From positions 620,001 through 684,000 of the forward strand of contig NZ_CP159833.1 in NCBI RefSeq assembly GCF_047730175.1: DNA of 64,000 nucleotides. The letters are read 5' to 3'. The notes under the pieces are model-generated. The model saw nothing but the letters and a program-made list of their open reading frames with translations, did not search any database and was not told the DNA's origin. Origin of the DNA: Marifrigoribacter sp047730175. Lineage in GTDB: Bacteria; Bacteroidota; Bacteroidia; Flavobacteriales; Flavobacteriaceae. Made by a program: the position numbers and the translations under genes. This document shows positions 9,157-17,893 of the stretch, in pieces. Position 1 is the stretch's first letter. Each line of letters starts with the position of its first letter.

Positions 9157-9783
9157 TTATTTATACTTAAGTGGTAGATGCACCACTTTTTTAGTTTCAA
9201 AAAAAGGTTCCTCAAAATAGTCTTCTAAGTTATAAATTGTTGCTTTTGAAAAATGAGCTAATTCTTCCTTCAAATCACCTCCTTTTAAATAAAGTATTCC
9301 ATTTTTTAATTCGTGATTGCTTTTTTTAGCGATTCTGTGTTTTACCCAAAACTTAAATGTTTCCATTTGGGCTACTGCCCTACTGACTATAAAATCATAT
9401 TGATCGGTAATAGTTTCAACTCGTGCATTCGTTATTTTTACATTTTTTAATTGTAACCCTTCAGAAACTTCTTCGACAACTTTTATCTTTTTACCAATAC
9501 TATCTACTAAATGAAATTTAGTTTCTGGAAATAAAATTGCTAATGGAACGCCTGGAAAACCTCCGCCAGTACCCACATCTAAGACTTTTGATCCTGACTT
9601 AAAGGATTGTACTTTTGCTATTCCTAGTGAATGTAGCACATGTCTTAGATATAACTCATCGATATCTTTTCGTGAGACTACATTTATTTTAAGGTTCCAA
9701 TCTTGATAAAGTTCTTGTAATTTATCAAATTGCTGAATCTGTTCTTCACTAAGGTTCGAAAAGTATTTTTGTATTATCTCCAT
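9157..9783 (-). CDS. rsmG: 16S rRNA (guanine-527-N7)-methyltransferase RsmG
   Basis: 208 aa, the normal length of RsmG (GidB). It methylates N7 of G527 in 16S rRNA using S-adenosylmethionine. The SAM-binding glycine motif is VLDVGTGGGFPGVPLAI (about residues 67-83), preceded by the family motif DLYLRHVLHS-like helix (DELYLRHVLHSLG). Downstream are the conserved NARVE (residues after ITNARVETI) and the VSRAVAQ motif. The start ATG at 9783 fits the usual N-terminus with the short amphipathic helix EEQIQQFDKL. It is monocistronic, divergent from the desaturase gene, with 125 bp between them that hold the desaturase promoter. Confidence 0.95.
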   Translation of the reverse strand: MEIIQKYFSNLSEEQIQQFDKLQELYQDWNLKINVVSRKDIDELYLRHVLHSLGIAKVQSFKSGSKVLDVGTGGGFPGVPLAILFPETKFHLVDSIGKKIKVVEEVSEGLQLKNVKITNARVETITDQYDFIVSRAVAQMETFKFWVKHRIAKKSNHELKNGILYLKGGDLKEELAHFSKATIYNLEDYFEEPFFETKKVVHLPLKYK

Positions 9784-9838
9784 GTTTATAAATCAATTGC
9801 AAAAGTAAAATAACTTTCCTAAAAAATAATAGAAAGAG

Positions 9839-9871
9839 TTGTGCGTTATTCATAGAAGATAATTATTTTTG
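9839..9871 (+). promoter_or_regulatory. putative promoter of the desaturase gene (TTG ... TATTTTTG)
   Basis: A -7 box TATTTTTG (9864-9871, consensus TAnnTTTG) with a TTG at 9839-9841, 22 nt upstream, that can serve as the -33 element. The ATG at 9909 is 38 nt downstream. Confidence 0.5.
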
Positions 9872-9908
9872 TACTTTCTTATATTAATCCTTATTTGAAA
9901 AATTAATT

Positions 9909-11012
9909 ATGGATAATAAACAAATTACATTTTCAAGAGAAGATTCTGCAAAGTTTTTCAGAACCCTTAACAAACGTGTTAATCAATATTTCAAAGATAA
10001 CAATATAGCGAGAACAGGAAACTGGAAGTTATACACTAAAGCTATTGTTATGTTTTCATTATTTTTTGTTCCCTTAATATTAATCCTTACTGTTTCTATG
10101 CCACAATGGGCGTTATTACTATTAACTATGGTAATTGGTTTTGGTATGGCTGGAGTAGGAATGAATGTCATGCACGATAGTAATCATGAATCATTTTCGA
10201 GTAAAAAATGGGTGAATAGATTAATGGGGAGTAGCATCTATATTTTAGCAGGTAATGTTTATAATTGGAAAGTTCAACACAATGTGTTACACCATACATT
10301 TACAAACATTCAAGGACATGATGAAGATATTGATGCGGGAAGAGTCATTCGTTTTTCAAAACATTCAAAATGGTTTAAAATTCATAAATTTCAGAAATTC
10401 TATTCTATTTTTCTTTATGGCTTATTAACTATCAACTGGGCAATCACTACTGATTTTAAACAAATGAGAAGTTACCTAAAAAGAAAATTATCTTATGGTA
10501 AATTCCCTAATCCTGCAAAAGAATGGACAGTGCTAATCATCTCTAAAATAGTTTATTATATGGTATGGCTTGTGTTACCTTTAGTTGTTTTAGATATAGT
10601 TTGGTGGAAAGTACTACTTGGATTTTTTGTAATGCATTATACCGCTGGGATGATCTTAAGTTTAGTTTTTCAACTTGCACATGTAGTTCCTAAAACGGTA
10701 ATGCCTTTACCAGATACAGAAGGGAACATGAAACATACTTGGGCAGTACATCAATTTTATACGACCTCAAACTTTGCTCCTACTAATAAATTTATCTCTT
10801 GGTATACAGGAGGGTTAAATCATCAAGTTGAGCATCATATTTTTCCTCATATTTCACATATACACTACGGAAAGATCGCTAAAATAGTAAAGGATACTGC
10901 ATTAGAGTTTAACTTACCATATAACGAATACAAAACAACACGTAGAGCTGTTCTTGAACATTTCAAACAATTAGGCTCTTTAGGACATAAACCAGCAGTG
11001 GTTTCTATTTAA
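9909..11012 (+). CDS. membrane fatty acid desaturase (acyl-lipid/acyl-CoA type)
   Basis: 367 aa integral membrane di-iron desaturase. The three histidine boxes are visible: HDSNH (His89-His93), HNVLHH (His124, 128, 129) and, near the C-terminus, HQVEHH (His305, 309, 310). The QxxHH form of the last box is typical of front-end and linoleoyl-CoA-type desaturases. Hydrophobic segments at about residues 45-85 and 205-240 give the usual two membrane hairpins. It introduces a cis double bond into membrane acyl chains, and the regiochemistry cannot be read from sequence. It is followed by an aminotransferase gene after 6 nt and then a cupin gene, suggesting one transcript from the promoter at 9839-9871. 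The pathways are otherwise unrelated. Confidence 0.9.
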   Translation: MDNKQITFSREDSAKFFRTLNKRVNQYFKDNNIARTGNWKLYTKAIVMFSLFFVPLILILTVSMPQWALLLLTMVIGFGMAGVGMNVMHDSNHESFSSKKWVNRLMGSSIYILAGNVYNWKVQHNVLHHTFTNIQGHDEDIDAGRVIRFSKHSKWFKIHKFQKFYSIFLYGLLTINWAITTDFKQMRSYLKRKLSYGKFPNPAKEWTVLIISKIVYYMVWLVLPLVVLDIVWWKVLLGFFVMHYTAGMILSLVFQLAHVVPKTVMPLPDTEGNMKHTWAVHQFYTTSNFAPTNKFISWYTGGLNHQVEHHIFPHISHIHYGKIAKIVKDTALEFNLPYNEYKTTRRAVLEHFKQLGSLGHKPAVVSI

Positions 11013-11018
11013 ATAGTA

Positions 11019-12206
11019 ATGAATACAAAATTATCAAATCGCGTAAATGAGATGGCAACTTCAGCCACTTTAGCGATGGCAGCAAAAGCTCGTGAATTAA
11101 GACAAGAAGGAAAAGATATTATTGGATTAAGTTTAGGTGAACCTGACTTTTCTGTACCCAATTTTGTAAAAGAAAGTGCAGTAAAGGCAATTAATGATAA
11201 TTACCATTCCTATACTCCTGTTGATGGATATGGAGAATTAAAACAAGCAATTATCACAAAATTTAAACGTGATAATGGTCTTGACTTTAATCCTTCTCAG
11301 ATTGTTGTTTCTACTGGCGCAAAACAATCTTTGGCAAATCTTGCCATGGTATTATTAAATGAAGGAGACGAAGTTCTCTTACCAGCTCCTTACTGGGTTA
11401 GTTATAGTGATATTAGTAAATTAGCCGGAGGTGTTACTGTAGAAATACCTACAACCATTGAAACAGATTTTAAAATCACTCCAAAAGATTTAGAAGCTGC
11501 TATCACTCCAAAAACTAAAATGATTATTTACAGTTCTCCTTGTAATCCAAGTGGGTCTGTATATTCTAAAAAGGAATTAAGAGCTTTAGCAGATGTACTC
11601 GTAAAATATCCTAATATTATTGTTATTAGTGATGAAATTTACGAACACATTAATTATGAAGGCGGTCATACTTCTATGGCAATCTTTGATGATATGAAAG
11701 ATAGAACCGTTGTAGTAAATGGTGTCTCTAAGGCATATTCTATGACAGGATGGAGAATTGGTTACATTGGTGGTCCAGATTGGATTGCAAGAGCTTGTAA
11801 TAAAATGCAAGGTCAAATTACCAGTGGAGCTAATTGCATTGCACAAAGAGCAACTATTACAGCTTTAGAAAGCCCTCCAAGTAAAATACAATACATGGTT
11901 GATGCCTTTAAAGAAAGACGTCAGCTTATACTTAACTTAATTGCTGATATCCCTGGATTTAAAGCAAATATTCCTCAAGGTGCTTTTTATGTTTTTCCTG
12001 ATATTTCTTATTACTTCGGAAAAACAATCAAGGAAGTAACTATAAGTTCTGCTTCAGATTTTTCTTTATTTTTATTAGAACATGCAAATGTTGCTACCGT
12101 GACTGGAGAAGCTTTTGGCGATCCAAATTGTATACGAATTTCTTATGCTGCTTCAGATGAAAACATCATTGAAGCAATGGCTAGAATAAAGAATGCTTTA
12201 ACATAA
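11019..12206 (+). CDS. PLP-dependent class I/II aminotransferase, aspartate aminotransferase type
   Basis: 395 aa, fold type I aminotransferase. Visible are the substrate/PLP region LSLGEPDFSVP (about residues 39-49), YTPVDGYGELKQAI, the STGAKQSL phosphate-binding turn, the NPSG motif (PCNPSGSVY), the ISDEIYEHINY stretch with the Asp/Tyr that contact PLP, and the Schiff-base lysine in GVSKAYSMTGWRIGY (Lys238). The C-terminal Arg in CIRISYAAS binds the substrate carboxylate. The sequence resembles bacterial subgroup I-gamma AspC (aspartate:2-oxoglutarate; some also use prephenate). It lies between a desaturase and a cupin gene with 6- and 20-nt gaps, in a probable operon. Confidence 0.9.
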   Translation: MNTKLSNRVNEMATSATLAMAAKARELRQEGKDIIGLSLGEPDFSVPNFVKESAVKAINDNYHSYTPVDGYGELKQAIITKFKRDNGLDFNPSQIVVSTGAKQSLANLAMVLLNEGDEVLLPAPYWVSYSDISKLAGGVTVEIPTTIETDFKITPKDLEAAITPKTKMIIYSSPCNPSGSVYSKKELRALADVLVKYPNIIVISDEIYEHINYEGGHTSMAIFDDMKDRTVVVNGVSKAYSMTGWRIGYIGGPDWIARACNKMQGQITSGANCIAQRATITALESPPSKIQYMVDAFKERRQLILNLIADIPGFKANIPQGAFYVFPDISYYFGKTIKEVTISSASDFSLFLLEHANVATVTGEAFGDPNCIRISYAASDENIIEAMARIKNALT

Positions 12207-12226
12207 CTAATCAAAGTAGCTTTCCT

Positions 12227-12544
12227 ATGTATACAAATTTTAATGAATGTAAATCGAAAGAATTAATCCCAGGTTTTATGGTGCAATTAATTCATACCGA
12301 ATCTCAAACATTCGCTTTATTTGAAATTGAAAAAGGAGCCGTTTTACCTGAACATTTTCATATTCATGAACAAGTTTCTCAAGTGCTTGAAGGTGAGTTT
12401 GAATTAACAATTGACGGTAATTCTAAGCTCTGTAAAAAAGGTGATATCGCTATCATGAAGCCCAATGCTGTTCATTCAGGAAGAGCTATAACCAATTGTA
12501 AAATTTTAGATGTTTTTACTCCTGTAAGAGAAGATTTAAAATAA
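12227..12544 (+). CDS. small cupin-domain protein
   Basis: 105 aa, a single cupin barrel. The first cupin motif is PEHFHIHEQVSQVLEGEF, with His43/His45/His47 and Glu55 as candidate metal ligands. The second is PNAVHSGRAI with His83. It has no signal peptide and is probably cytoplasmic. Small cupins of this form are found as dioxygenases, sugar-binding or ligand-sensing proteins, and the sequence does not decide between them. It is the last gene of the desaturase-aminotransferase run. Its stop codon directly abuts the stop of the convergent trkH gene, leaving no room for a separate terminator. Confidence 0.82.
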   Translation: MYTNFNECKSKELIPGFMVQLIHTESQTFALFEIEKGAVLPEHFHIHEQVSQVLEGEFELTIDGNSKLCKKGDIAIMKPNAVHSGRAITNCKILDVFTPVREDLK

Positions 12545-14050
12545 TTATCTATTTCTCCAGAAAAAAGGTGTGAAAAGGATTAGTACTGTAAATAATTCTA
12601 ATCTTCCAATTAGCATTAAAAATGAAGCCCACCATTTAGCTAAATCTGGCAATGAGGCATAATTATCTAAGGGACCTAAGCTACCTAATGCAGGCCCTAC
12701 ATTACCAAGACTAGAAGCAGCGCCTCCTAAAGCTGTTTTAAAATCCAATCCTAATAAAGAAAACACCAATACCCCTATTATAAATGAAAGCAAGTATAAT
12801 ATGAAAAAAGCTAGAATATTAAAAACTATAGGTTGCTGTACTGCCTTTTTATTATAACGTACCGGTAAAACGGCATGTGGATGTAAGGTTCTTTTAAACT
12901 CCAATAATCCATTTTTAATTAGCAACATATGACGCACAATTTTAATACCTCCAGCGGTAGAACCAGCTGAACCTCCTAAAAACATTAAACCAAAAAACAC
13001 CATCGTTAAAAATGGAGACCATATAGTGTAATCTGCGCTTACAAAACCAGTAGTGGTAACAATTGCTATCACTTGGAATAAACTATGACGTACCGTGCTC
13101 TCAAATTCGCCCCAAACTGTAGGATGATAAACACTTGAATCTGTTATGCCTGTGCCAAAATAAATTATTAATGAAGCAAGCAATGTAAAGAAAGCAATGA
13201 TTATTAAATAGAACTTAAATTCTTCATCTTTAAATATCTTACTAAACTTAGTTTTAAAAGCAAAATAACTTAATACAAAGTTGGTTCCTGCTAAAAACAT
13301 AAAAACCATAATGATATATTGTATCATGGGTTTATCGTTCCAAAATGCTATACTTGCATTTTTAGTAGAGAATCCTCCTGTACTTAAAGTACTTAAGGAA
13401 TGATTCATAGCATCAAACAAGGTCATTCCTGCCACTTTTAATAATATTGTTTCCGCTACGGTATAGCCTACATAAATTAACCATAATCTTTTAGCAGTAT
13501 CTGCAATTCTAGGATGTAGTTTATCGCCTCCTGGCCCAGGTGCTTCCGCAGCAAATAGTTCCATTCCTCCTATTCCTAATAAAGGTAAAATAGCAATTGC
13601 CAATACGATAATCCCCATTCCTCCTATCCAATGGGTGATACTTCGCCAAAACAATACTCCTTTTGGAATACTTTCAATATCATGTAATATAGAAGCGCCT
13701 GTGGTAGTATAACCACTCATTGTCTCAAAAAATGCATTGGTAAAACCTGGAATAGCTCCTGTAAAAATATAGGGCAGTGTTCCCACTAATGACATGAATA
13801 TCCAGCCAAAGGTTACAATCACATAACCATCTCTTTTACACAGTTCTTTTTTATTATCTTTTGTAGCTAACATAATTGCGCCACCTAAAACCAATGTTAC
13901 AATACCAGCTAATAACATCTCAAAGCCAACACCATCTTTGTAAACAAAACTAATAATAGATGATAATAACATAAAGCCACCATTAACACTAATGAGAAGC
14001 CCCATTAAATGAAAAATGATTTTATAATTTAGCTTTACTAAAAATTTCAT
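12545..14050 (-). CDS. trkH: Trk/Ktr potassium uptake channel subunit TrkH
   Basis: 501 aa polytopic inner-membrane K+ (or Na+) translocating subunit. The four pore-loop glycine signatures can be recognised: TTTGASI, STGGFST, TTTGFVS and the last one in the SLGNVGPALG region. The cytoplasmic segment EAPGPGGDKLHPRI and the HPHAVLPVRYN segment are typical of TrkH/TrkG. It overlaps trkA by one base (A of the trkH ATG) in the order trkA-trkH, so translation is coupled and the two products form one transporter. The 3' end meets the convergent cupin gene without a spacer. Confidence 0.93.
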   Translation of the reverse strand: MKFLVKLNYKIIFHLMGLLISVNGGFMLLSSIISFVYKDGVGFEMLLAGIVTLVLGGAIMLATKDNKKELCKRDGYVIVTFGWIFMSLVGTLPYIFTGAIPGFTNAFFETMSGYTTTGASILHDIESIPKGVLFWRSITHWIGGMGIIVLAIAILPLLGIGGMELFAAEAPGPGGDKLHPRIADTAKRLWLIYVGYTVAETILLKVAGMTLFDAMNHSLSTLSTGGFSTKNASIAFWNDKPMIQYIIMVFMFLAGTNFVLSYFAFKTKFSKIFKDEEFKFYLIIIAFFTLLASLIIYFGTGITDSSVYHPTVWGEFESTVRHSLFQVIAIVTTTGFVSADYTIWSPFLTMVFFGLMFLGGSAGSTAGGIKIVRHMLLIKNGLLEFKRTLHPHAVLPVRYNKKAVQQPIVFNILAFFILYLLSFIIGVLVFSLLGLDFKTALGGAASSLGNVGPALGSLGPLDNYASLPDLAKWWASFLMLIGRLELFTVLILFTPFFWRNR

Positions 14051-15399
14051 TATACAAAAAGTGTTTCTACTTTTTTAATAGATTGAGGAAGACAGCACAC
14101 AACAATTCTATCTCCATTTATAATTTTAAAATCTCCCAATGCAATTAAGCCAAGGCCATCTCTAATTACTCCTCCAATAATTGCAGATCTCGGAATTTTC
14201 AAATCACGAATAATTTTATTACAAACTAAAGAGGTGGGTGTAACTTCAAATTCTAATATTTCAGCATTCATATTATTTAGCTTGGTCATGGCAACAATCT
14301 CACCTTTTCTAACATATCTAAATATATTATTTGCAGCTAATAACTTTTTATTCACTAAAGTATCAATCCCAATGGATTGAGATAGTTGAAAATAATCCAT
14401 ATTCTCTACCAGAGCAATTGTTTTCTTAACACCTTTAGATTTCGCTACTAGGCAAGACATTATATTTGTTTCACTATTACCCGTAACTGAGATAAAAGCA
14501 TCCATTTCTCCTATAGACTCTTCTTGCAATAATTCAACATTCCTACCATCTCCTTGAATCACAAGACACGCGGGTACATCATCAGCAATTTCAAAAGCTT
14601 TTTCTTTATTTTTTTCAATTAATTTTACTTTGAAATTATGTTTGCAAAGGTCTCTTGCCGTTTTAAAACCAATCTGACTTCCGCCTAAAATCATTACATT
14701 TTTTAATTCTTCGCGTGCTTTTCCTGTTAGCTTATATATTTCATCAACTCCTTTTTTTGTGGTAATAAAGTATACTTGATCTCCTTCTTTAAATTGAGTA
14801 TCGCCTCTTGGGATTAAGGTATATTGTGTGCCATATCTTTGTATTGCAATTGGCACGTAATATAAATCGTTGTATATCTCTGCAACTTCTCTAACTGTTT
14901 TTCCAACAAAGGCAGTTGTTCTATTTAAAATAAGTCCAATCATGATTAGTGCTCCACCCTCAAACTCAAAAGTATCATTAAAAGCACTTTGGTTTAACAA
15001 TAATTCAATTTCGCTTGCTGCTAGGGATTCAGGAGAAATTAATTCATCAATTCCTATTTTCTTAAAACCTATCTCATCTTTATTTTTAATAAATTCTGTA
15101 TTCGAAATTCTAGCAATGGTTTTTTTCGCCCCTAATTGTTTCGCTAAGACACAGGCAGTAATATTGGTCGTTTCACTAGAAGTAACACTAATAAATAAAT
15201 CTGTAGAATTTACATTTGCGTCTTTTAAAACTGAAATCGATGTTGCATTTCCTCTAGAAACTCTAATATCTAAGCGGGAATCAGCATTCGCAAGAGATTC
15301 TCTGTCGGTGTCTATTAAAGTTATGTCTTGGGACTCAAAAGAAAGAAGTTTAGCCAAATGAAAACCTACTTCACCAGCACCTGCAATAATAATTTTCAT
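14050..15399 (-). CDS. trkA: Trk potassium transport peripheral subunit TrkA
   Basis: 449 aa cytoplasmic NAD-binding regulator of TrkH with the classical duplicated architecture. RCK_N domain 1 has GAGEVGFHLA (residues ~6-15) and RCK_C 1 lies at ~140-215. RCK_N domain 2 has GGSQIGFKTA (~235-244) and RCK_C 2 follows at the C-terminus. The acidic end of the second strand (LIDTDRESL and LIEKNKEKA) binds the nucleotide ribose. It is followed by trkH with a one-base overlap. Its start codon is preceded by one of the four 90-nt leader elements (15400-15489) and a TACCTTTG box (15515-15522), so the leader is predicted to be the 5' UTR of the trkAH transcript. Confidence 0.94.
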   Translation of the reverse strand: MKIIIAGAGEVGFHLAKLLSFESQDITLIDTDRESLANADSRLDIRVSRGNATSISVLKDANVNSTDLFISVTSSETTNITACVLAKQLGAKKTIARISNTEFIKNKDEIGFKKIGIDELISPESLAASEIELLLNQSAFNDTFEFEGGALIMIGLILNRTTAFVGKTVREVAEIYNDLYYVPIAIQRYGTQYTLIPRGDTQFKEGDQVYFITTKKGVDEIYKLTGKAREELKNVMILGGSQIGFKTARDLCKHNFKVKLIEKNKEKAFEIADDVPACLVIQGDGRNVELLQEESIGEMDAFISVTGNSETNIMSCLVAKSKGVKKTIALVENMDYFQLSQSIGIDTLVNKKLLAANNIFRYVRKGEIVAMTKLNNMNAEILEFEVTPTSLVCNKIIRDLKIPRSAIIGGVIRDGLGLIALGDFKIINGDRIVVCCLPQSIKKVETLFV

Positions 15400-15489
15400 G
15401 TGTCTCTATTTATTGTTTTATAGCAGATACTTGCTGTTCGCTAGTAATGTTTCCTATAGATTATAAAAAATTTAACATGCTTGTTTCAT
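15400..15489 (-). repeat. 90-nt leader element, copy upstream of trkA
   Basis: One of four related sequences in the window, each ending exactly at the ATG of a gene. Read on the minus strand it begins ATGAAACAAGCATGTTAA, contains CTAGCGAACAGCAAG, and ends AATAGAGACAC before the trkA ATG. By hand it matches the pyc copy at 69 of 90 positions without gaps. The tiny ORF Met-Lys-Gln-Ala-Cys-stop runs 15489 to 15472. See Findings. Confidence 0.75.
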
Positions 15490-15514
15490 AACAAGTTGTA
15501 CTCAATAAGTAGAA

Positions 15515-15522
15515 CAAAGGTA
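15515..15522 (-). promoter_or_regulatory. putative -7 box (TACCTTTG) for trkA-trkH
   Basis: The minus strand reads TACCTTTG, a full match to TAnnTTTG. Transcription from it would begin a few bases downstream, so the whole 90-nt leader element would lie in the 5' UTR. Confidence 0.45.
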
Positions 15523-15623
15523 TTGAAATTTAATATAGGTAACACATTTTTAATATGCCATCTATTTTTAATAAACATAGCAATGAAGACAAAAAAATCG
15601 TAATTTTACTGCCGTTTTACTTT

Positions 15624-16355
15624 ATGGAAAAAAAAATTACACCTTATAGAGATTCAACTCTTAATAAAAAAGAGCAAGTAGAAAAAATGTTCGATACCAT
15701 TTCTGGTAATTACGATGGACTAAATCGTGTTATATCGTTCGGTATTGATATTAAATGGCGTAAAAAAGTTTTAAAATTAATACAAAATAAAAATCCTGAA
15801 AGCGTTCTTGATATTGCTACAGGAACAGGTGATTTAGCTATTAAATTTGCTGAAAAAACGAATGCTTCAAAAATTATTGGATTAGATATTTCTGAAGGCA
15901 TGTTATCTGTCGCTAAAAATAAAATTAAAGGAACGCCTATTTCTGAAAAAGTTCAATTTATCAAAGGTGATTCTGAAGCATTGCCTTTTGAAGATAATTC
16001 ATTTGAAGCCATCACAGTTTCTTTCGGTATTAGAAATTTTGAACACCTAGAAAAAGGTCTTTCAGAAATTTATAGAGTTATAAAACCACAGGGGATTTTT
16101 ATTATTCTTGAAACATCTGTACCTAAAAAATTCCCATTTAAACAAGGCTATTATTTTTATTCAAAAACATTGCTACCCTTTATCGGAAAAATATTTTCAA
16201 AAGATAAAGTTGCCTATACATATTTAAGTGAAAGTGCTGCGGTTTTTCCTCATGGAAAAAAGCTTAACAATATTTTACAAAAAATTGGGTTTATAAGTGT
16301 GGAAAATAAACCTCAAACTTTAGGGGTGGCAACCATTTATACCGCTACTAAATAA
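15624..16355 (+). CDS. menG: demethylmenaquinone methyltransferase (UbiE/MenG)
   Basis: 243 aa from the ATG at 15624, which gives the family N-terminus (KKEQVEKMFDTISGNYDGLN). An in-frame upstream ATG at 15555 adds 23 residues that do not look like the family and is not preferred. It performs C-methylation of demethylmenaquinone by SAM, the last step of menaquinone synthesis. SAM motif: VLDIATGTGDLAIKF. UbiE/MenG signatures: YDGLNRVISFGIDIKWR near the N-terminus and VSFGIRNFEHLEKGLSEIYRVIKPQG. The stop codon is followed after 2 nt by a leader element and then porT, so menG and porT are probably one transcript. Confidence 0.95.
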   Translation: MEKKITPYRDSTLNKKEQVEKMFDTISGNYDGLNRVISFGIDIKWRKKVLKLIQNKNPESVLDIATGTGDLAIKFAEKTNASKIIGLDISEGMLSVAKNKIKGTPISEKVQFIKGDSEALPFEDNSFEAITVSFGIRNFEHLEKGLSEIYRVIKPQGIFIILETSVPKKFPFKQGYYFYSKTLLPFIGKIFSKDKVAYTYLSESAAVFPHGKKLNNILQKIGFISVENKPQTLGVATIYTATK

Positions 16356-16357
16356 TT

Positions 16358-16463
16358 ATGAAACGAGCATGCTGAAAAATTCATCACCCAACGAGTTGAT
16401 TCACAGCAAACCTGCCTGCGGCAGGTAGGCAGCATGCGATCGCTAAAAAAATATTATAGATAC
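16358..16463 (+). repeat. leader element, copy upstream of porT, split by a 19-bp palindrome
   Basis: It begins ATGAAACGAGCATGCTGA two bases after the menG stop and ends at the porT ATG. It aligns with the 90-nt copies when a 19-bp palindrome (16411-16429) is removed and a 3-nt gap is allowed (90 + 19 - 3 = 106 nt). The tiny ORF Met-Lys-Arg-Ala-Cys-stop is at 16358-16375. Confidence 0.7.
16411..16429. repeat. 19-bp GC-rich palindrome inserted in the porT leader
   Basis: CCTGCCTGCGGCAGGTAGG. The left and right nine bases are complementary, with one G.T position that still pairs in RNA. It is far more GC-rich than its surroundings and interrupts the leader element between AGCAAA and CAGCATG, which are adjacent (AGCGAA-CAGCATG) in the pyc copy. 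Confidence 0.75.
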
Positions 16464-17171
16464 ATGAAACATTTATTATTAATTCTCTCTTTATTGTTCC
16501 TAGCTGAAAGTGCTCAAGCACAAATGTTTAGTAAAGAAAAATTGACCAACCAAGAAAATTTTGACGAACGATTTTTAACATGGGGGTATTTTCTAGGCTT
16601 CAATAGTTACGATTTCAAGTTTGATTATCTTAATCAATTTGAAGATGATAATACCGATGTTGTTGTAAGTGGAGAAGCTGGATTTAATGTAGGTTTAATA
16701 GGAGACATGAGGATTAATGATTATGTAAATCTTCGATTAGAACCAGGTATTATTTTTACACAAAGAAACTTAACTTTCCCAAGGCTATTAGAAGAAAGAG
16801 ATTTCTTAAGAGAGGTAAAATCGACTTATATACACATCCCATTATTATTAAAATTTTCAACGAAAAGAATTAATAATATCAAACCCTTTATAGTAGGAGG
16901 AGTATCTACTTCTATAAATCTTTCGAGTAATGAGGAAAATCCTGAAGATAATTTTCAAGGACAGTTTAGAACCACCAAAAATACTTCCTATTATGAATTA
17001 GGTTTTGGTGTTGATTTCTACCTATATTACTTTAAGTTCACACCATCAATTCGTGGTGTATTTGCATTAAGCAATGAACTTGTTTACGATAATGACCCGA
17101 ATAGTCCTTGGACCGAGAACATAGACAAAATGCTTACTAGAGGAGTATTTATTAACTTTACTTTTCAGTAG
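16464..17171 (+). CDS. porT: type IX secretion / gliding outer membrane protein PorT (SprT)
   Basis: 235 aa from the ATG at 16464, which gives a clean signal peptide (MKHLLLILSLLFLAESAQAQ). The ATG at 16434 lies inside the leader element and adds a charged tail, so it is not preferred. The mature protein has an eight-strand-type outer-membrane barrel pattern: alternating strands, a G(Y/F)FLGFN opening strand, and the terminal strand TRGVFINFTFQ ending in an aromatic-X pattern. PorT/SprT is required for T9SS function in Porphyromonas and Flavobacterium. The gene order ubiE-porT-SpoU methyltransferase-BamA-like is one I recall as conserved in Flavobacteriia. The 3' end overlaps the convergent methyltransferase gene by 14 bp. 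Confidence 0.82.
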   Translation: MKHLLLILSLLFLAESAQAQMFSKEKLTNQENFDERFLTWGYFLGFNSYDFKFDYLNQFEDDNTDVVVSGEAGFNVGLIGDMRINDYVNLRLEPGIIFTQRNLTFPRLLEERDFLREVKSTYIHIPLLLKFSTKRINNIKPFIVGGVSTSINLSSNEENPEDNFQGQFRTTKNTSYYELGFGVDFYLYYFKFTPSIRGVFALSNELVYDNDPNSPWTENIDKMLTRGVFINFTFQ

Positions 17172-17886
17172 ATCGTTTAAATTCACTTAAAAGAATAGAC
17201 GTTGCCATAGCAACATTTAAACTTTCGGTTTTTTGTAGATTTCCAAATTTTGGAATAGTAATTTTTTCAGAAAGTAAATTCATTATTTCTTCAGATATGC
17301 CTTTCCCTTCATTTCCAAGGACAATAATTGCATTTTGCGGTAATTCTTTTCTATAAACGTTAGAACCTTCCATACAAGCCCCGTATACAGGGATTGTTGT
17401 GTTTTCTATGGTTTCAGATAAATCAGTATACACAACATTTACTCTAGAAATAGAGCCCATGGTTGCTTGAATCACTTTTGGATTATAACAATCGACAGTG
17501 TCTTTAGAACATATTATTTGATGTACCCCAAACCAATCGCATAATCGAATGATAGTCCCTAAATTTCCTGGATCCCTAATCGCATCTAACGCAACTATAA
17601 GACCTTTTTCTGAAATATTTTTTTCTTTCGAAATTTTAAACACCGCTAATGAAGAATTAGCATTTTTGAGAAAACTTATTTTTTTTAATTCTTCTTTTGA
17701 AACAATTTCAGCATTATTTTGCTGTATATCAGCATTTTCCAATGCATACAAAGAATGTACTTCAAATTGAGCATCTATAAACTCATTAATAACTTTAGGT
17801 CCTTCTGCAACAAAAAGACCAGAAATATCACGGTACTTTTTTTGTTGTAAACTCGTTATTAATTTTATTTGACTTTTACTTAGCAA
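17158..17886 (-). CDS. SpoU/TrmH-family RNA 2'-O-methyltransferase (RlmB-like)
   Basis: About 242 aa. A small L30e-like substrate-binding domain comes first (LFVAEGPKVINEF), then the SPOUT domain with its three motifs: ALDAIRDPGNLGTIIRLCDWFG, IIVLGNEGKGISEE and IPKFGNLQKTESLNVAMATSILLSEF (SAM-binding trefoil knot). It is likely to methylate a 23S rRNA or tRNA ribose, and the exact target is not readable. No ATG is available near the start. TTG at 17886 gives the family-typical LSKSQIKLITSLQQKKYR, while GTG at 17919 would add 11 residues and abut the start of the divergent gene. The 3' end overlaps porT by 14 bp. Confidence 0.9.
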   Translation of the reverse strand: MLSKSQIKLITSLQQKKYRDISGLFVAEGPKVINEFIDAQFEVHSLYALENADIQQNNAEIVSKEELKKISFLKNANSSLAVFKISKEKNISEKGLIVALDAIRDPGNLGTIIRLCDWFGVHQIICSKDTVDCYNPKVIQATMGSISRVNVVYTDLSETIENTTIPVYGACMEGSNVYRKELPQNAIIVLGNEGKGISEEIMNLLSEKITIPKFGNLQKTESLNVAMATSILLSEFKRSTEK

Positions 17887-17893
17887 AAACTTG

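Noticed and set aside
15555..15623. An N-terminal extension of menG from the ATG at 15555.
   Set aside because: The 23 extra residues have no resemblance to the family N-terminus, which starts cleanly at the ATG 15624.
16434..16463. Start of porT at the ATG 16434.
   Set aside because: It lies inside the shared leader element and would put ten basic residues before an otherwise perfect signal peptide starting at 16464.
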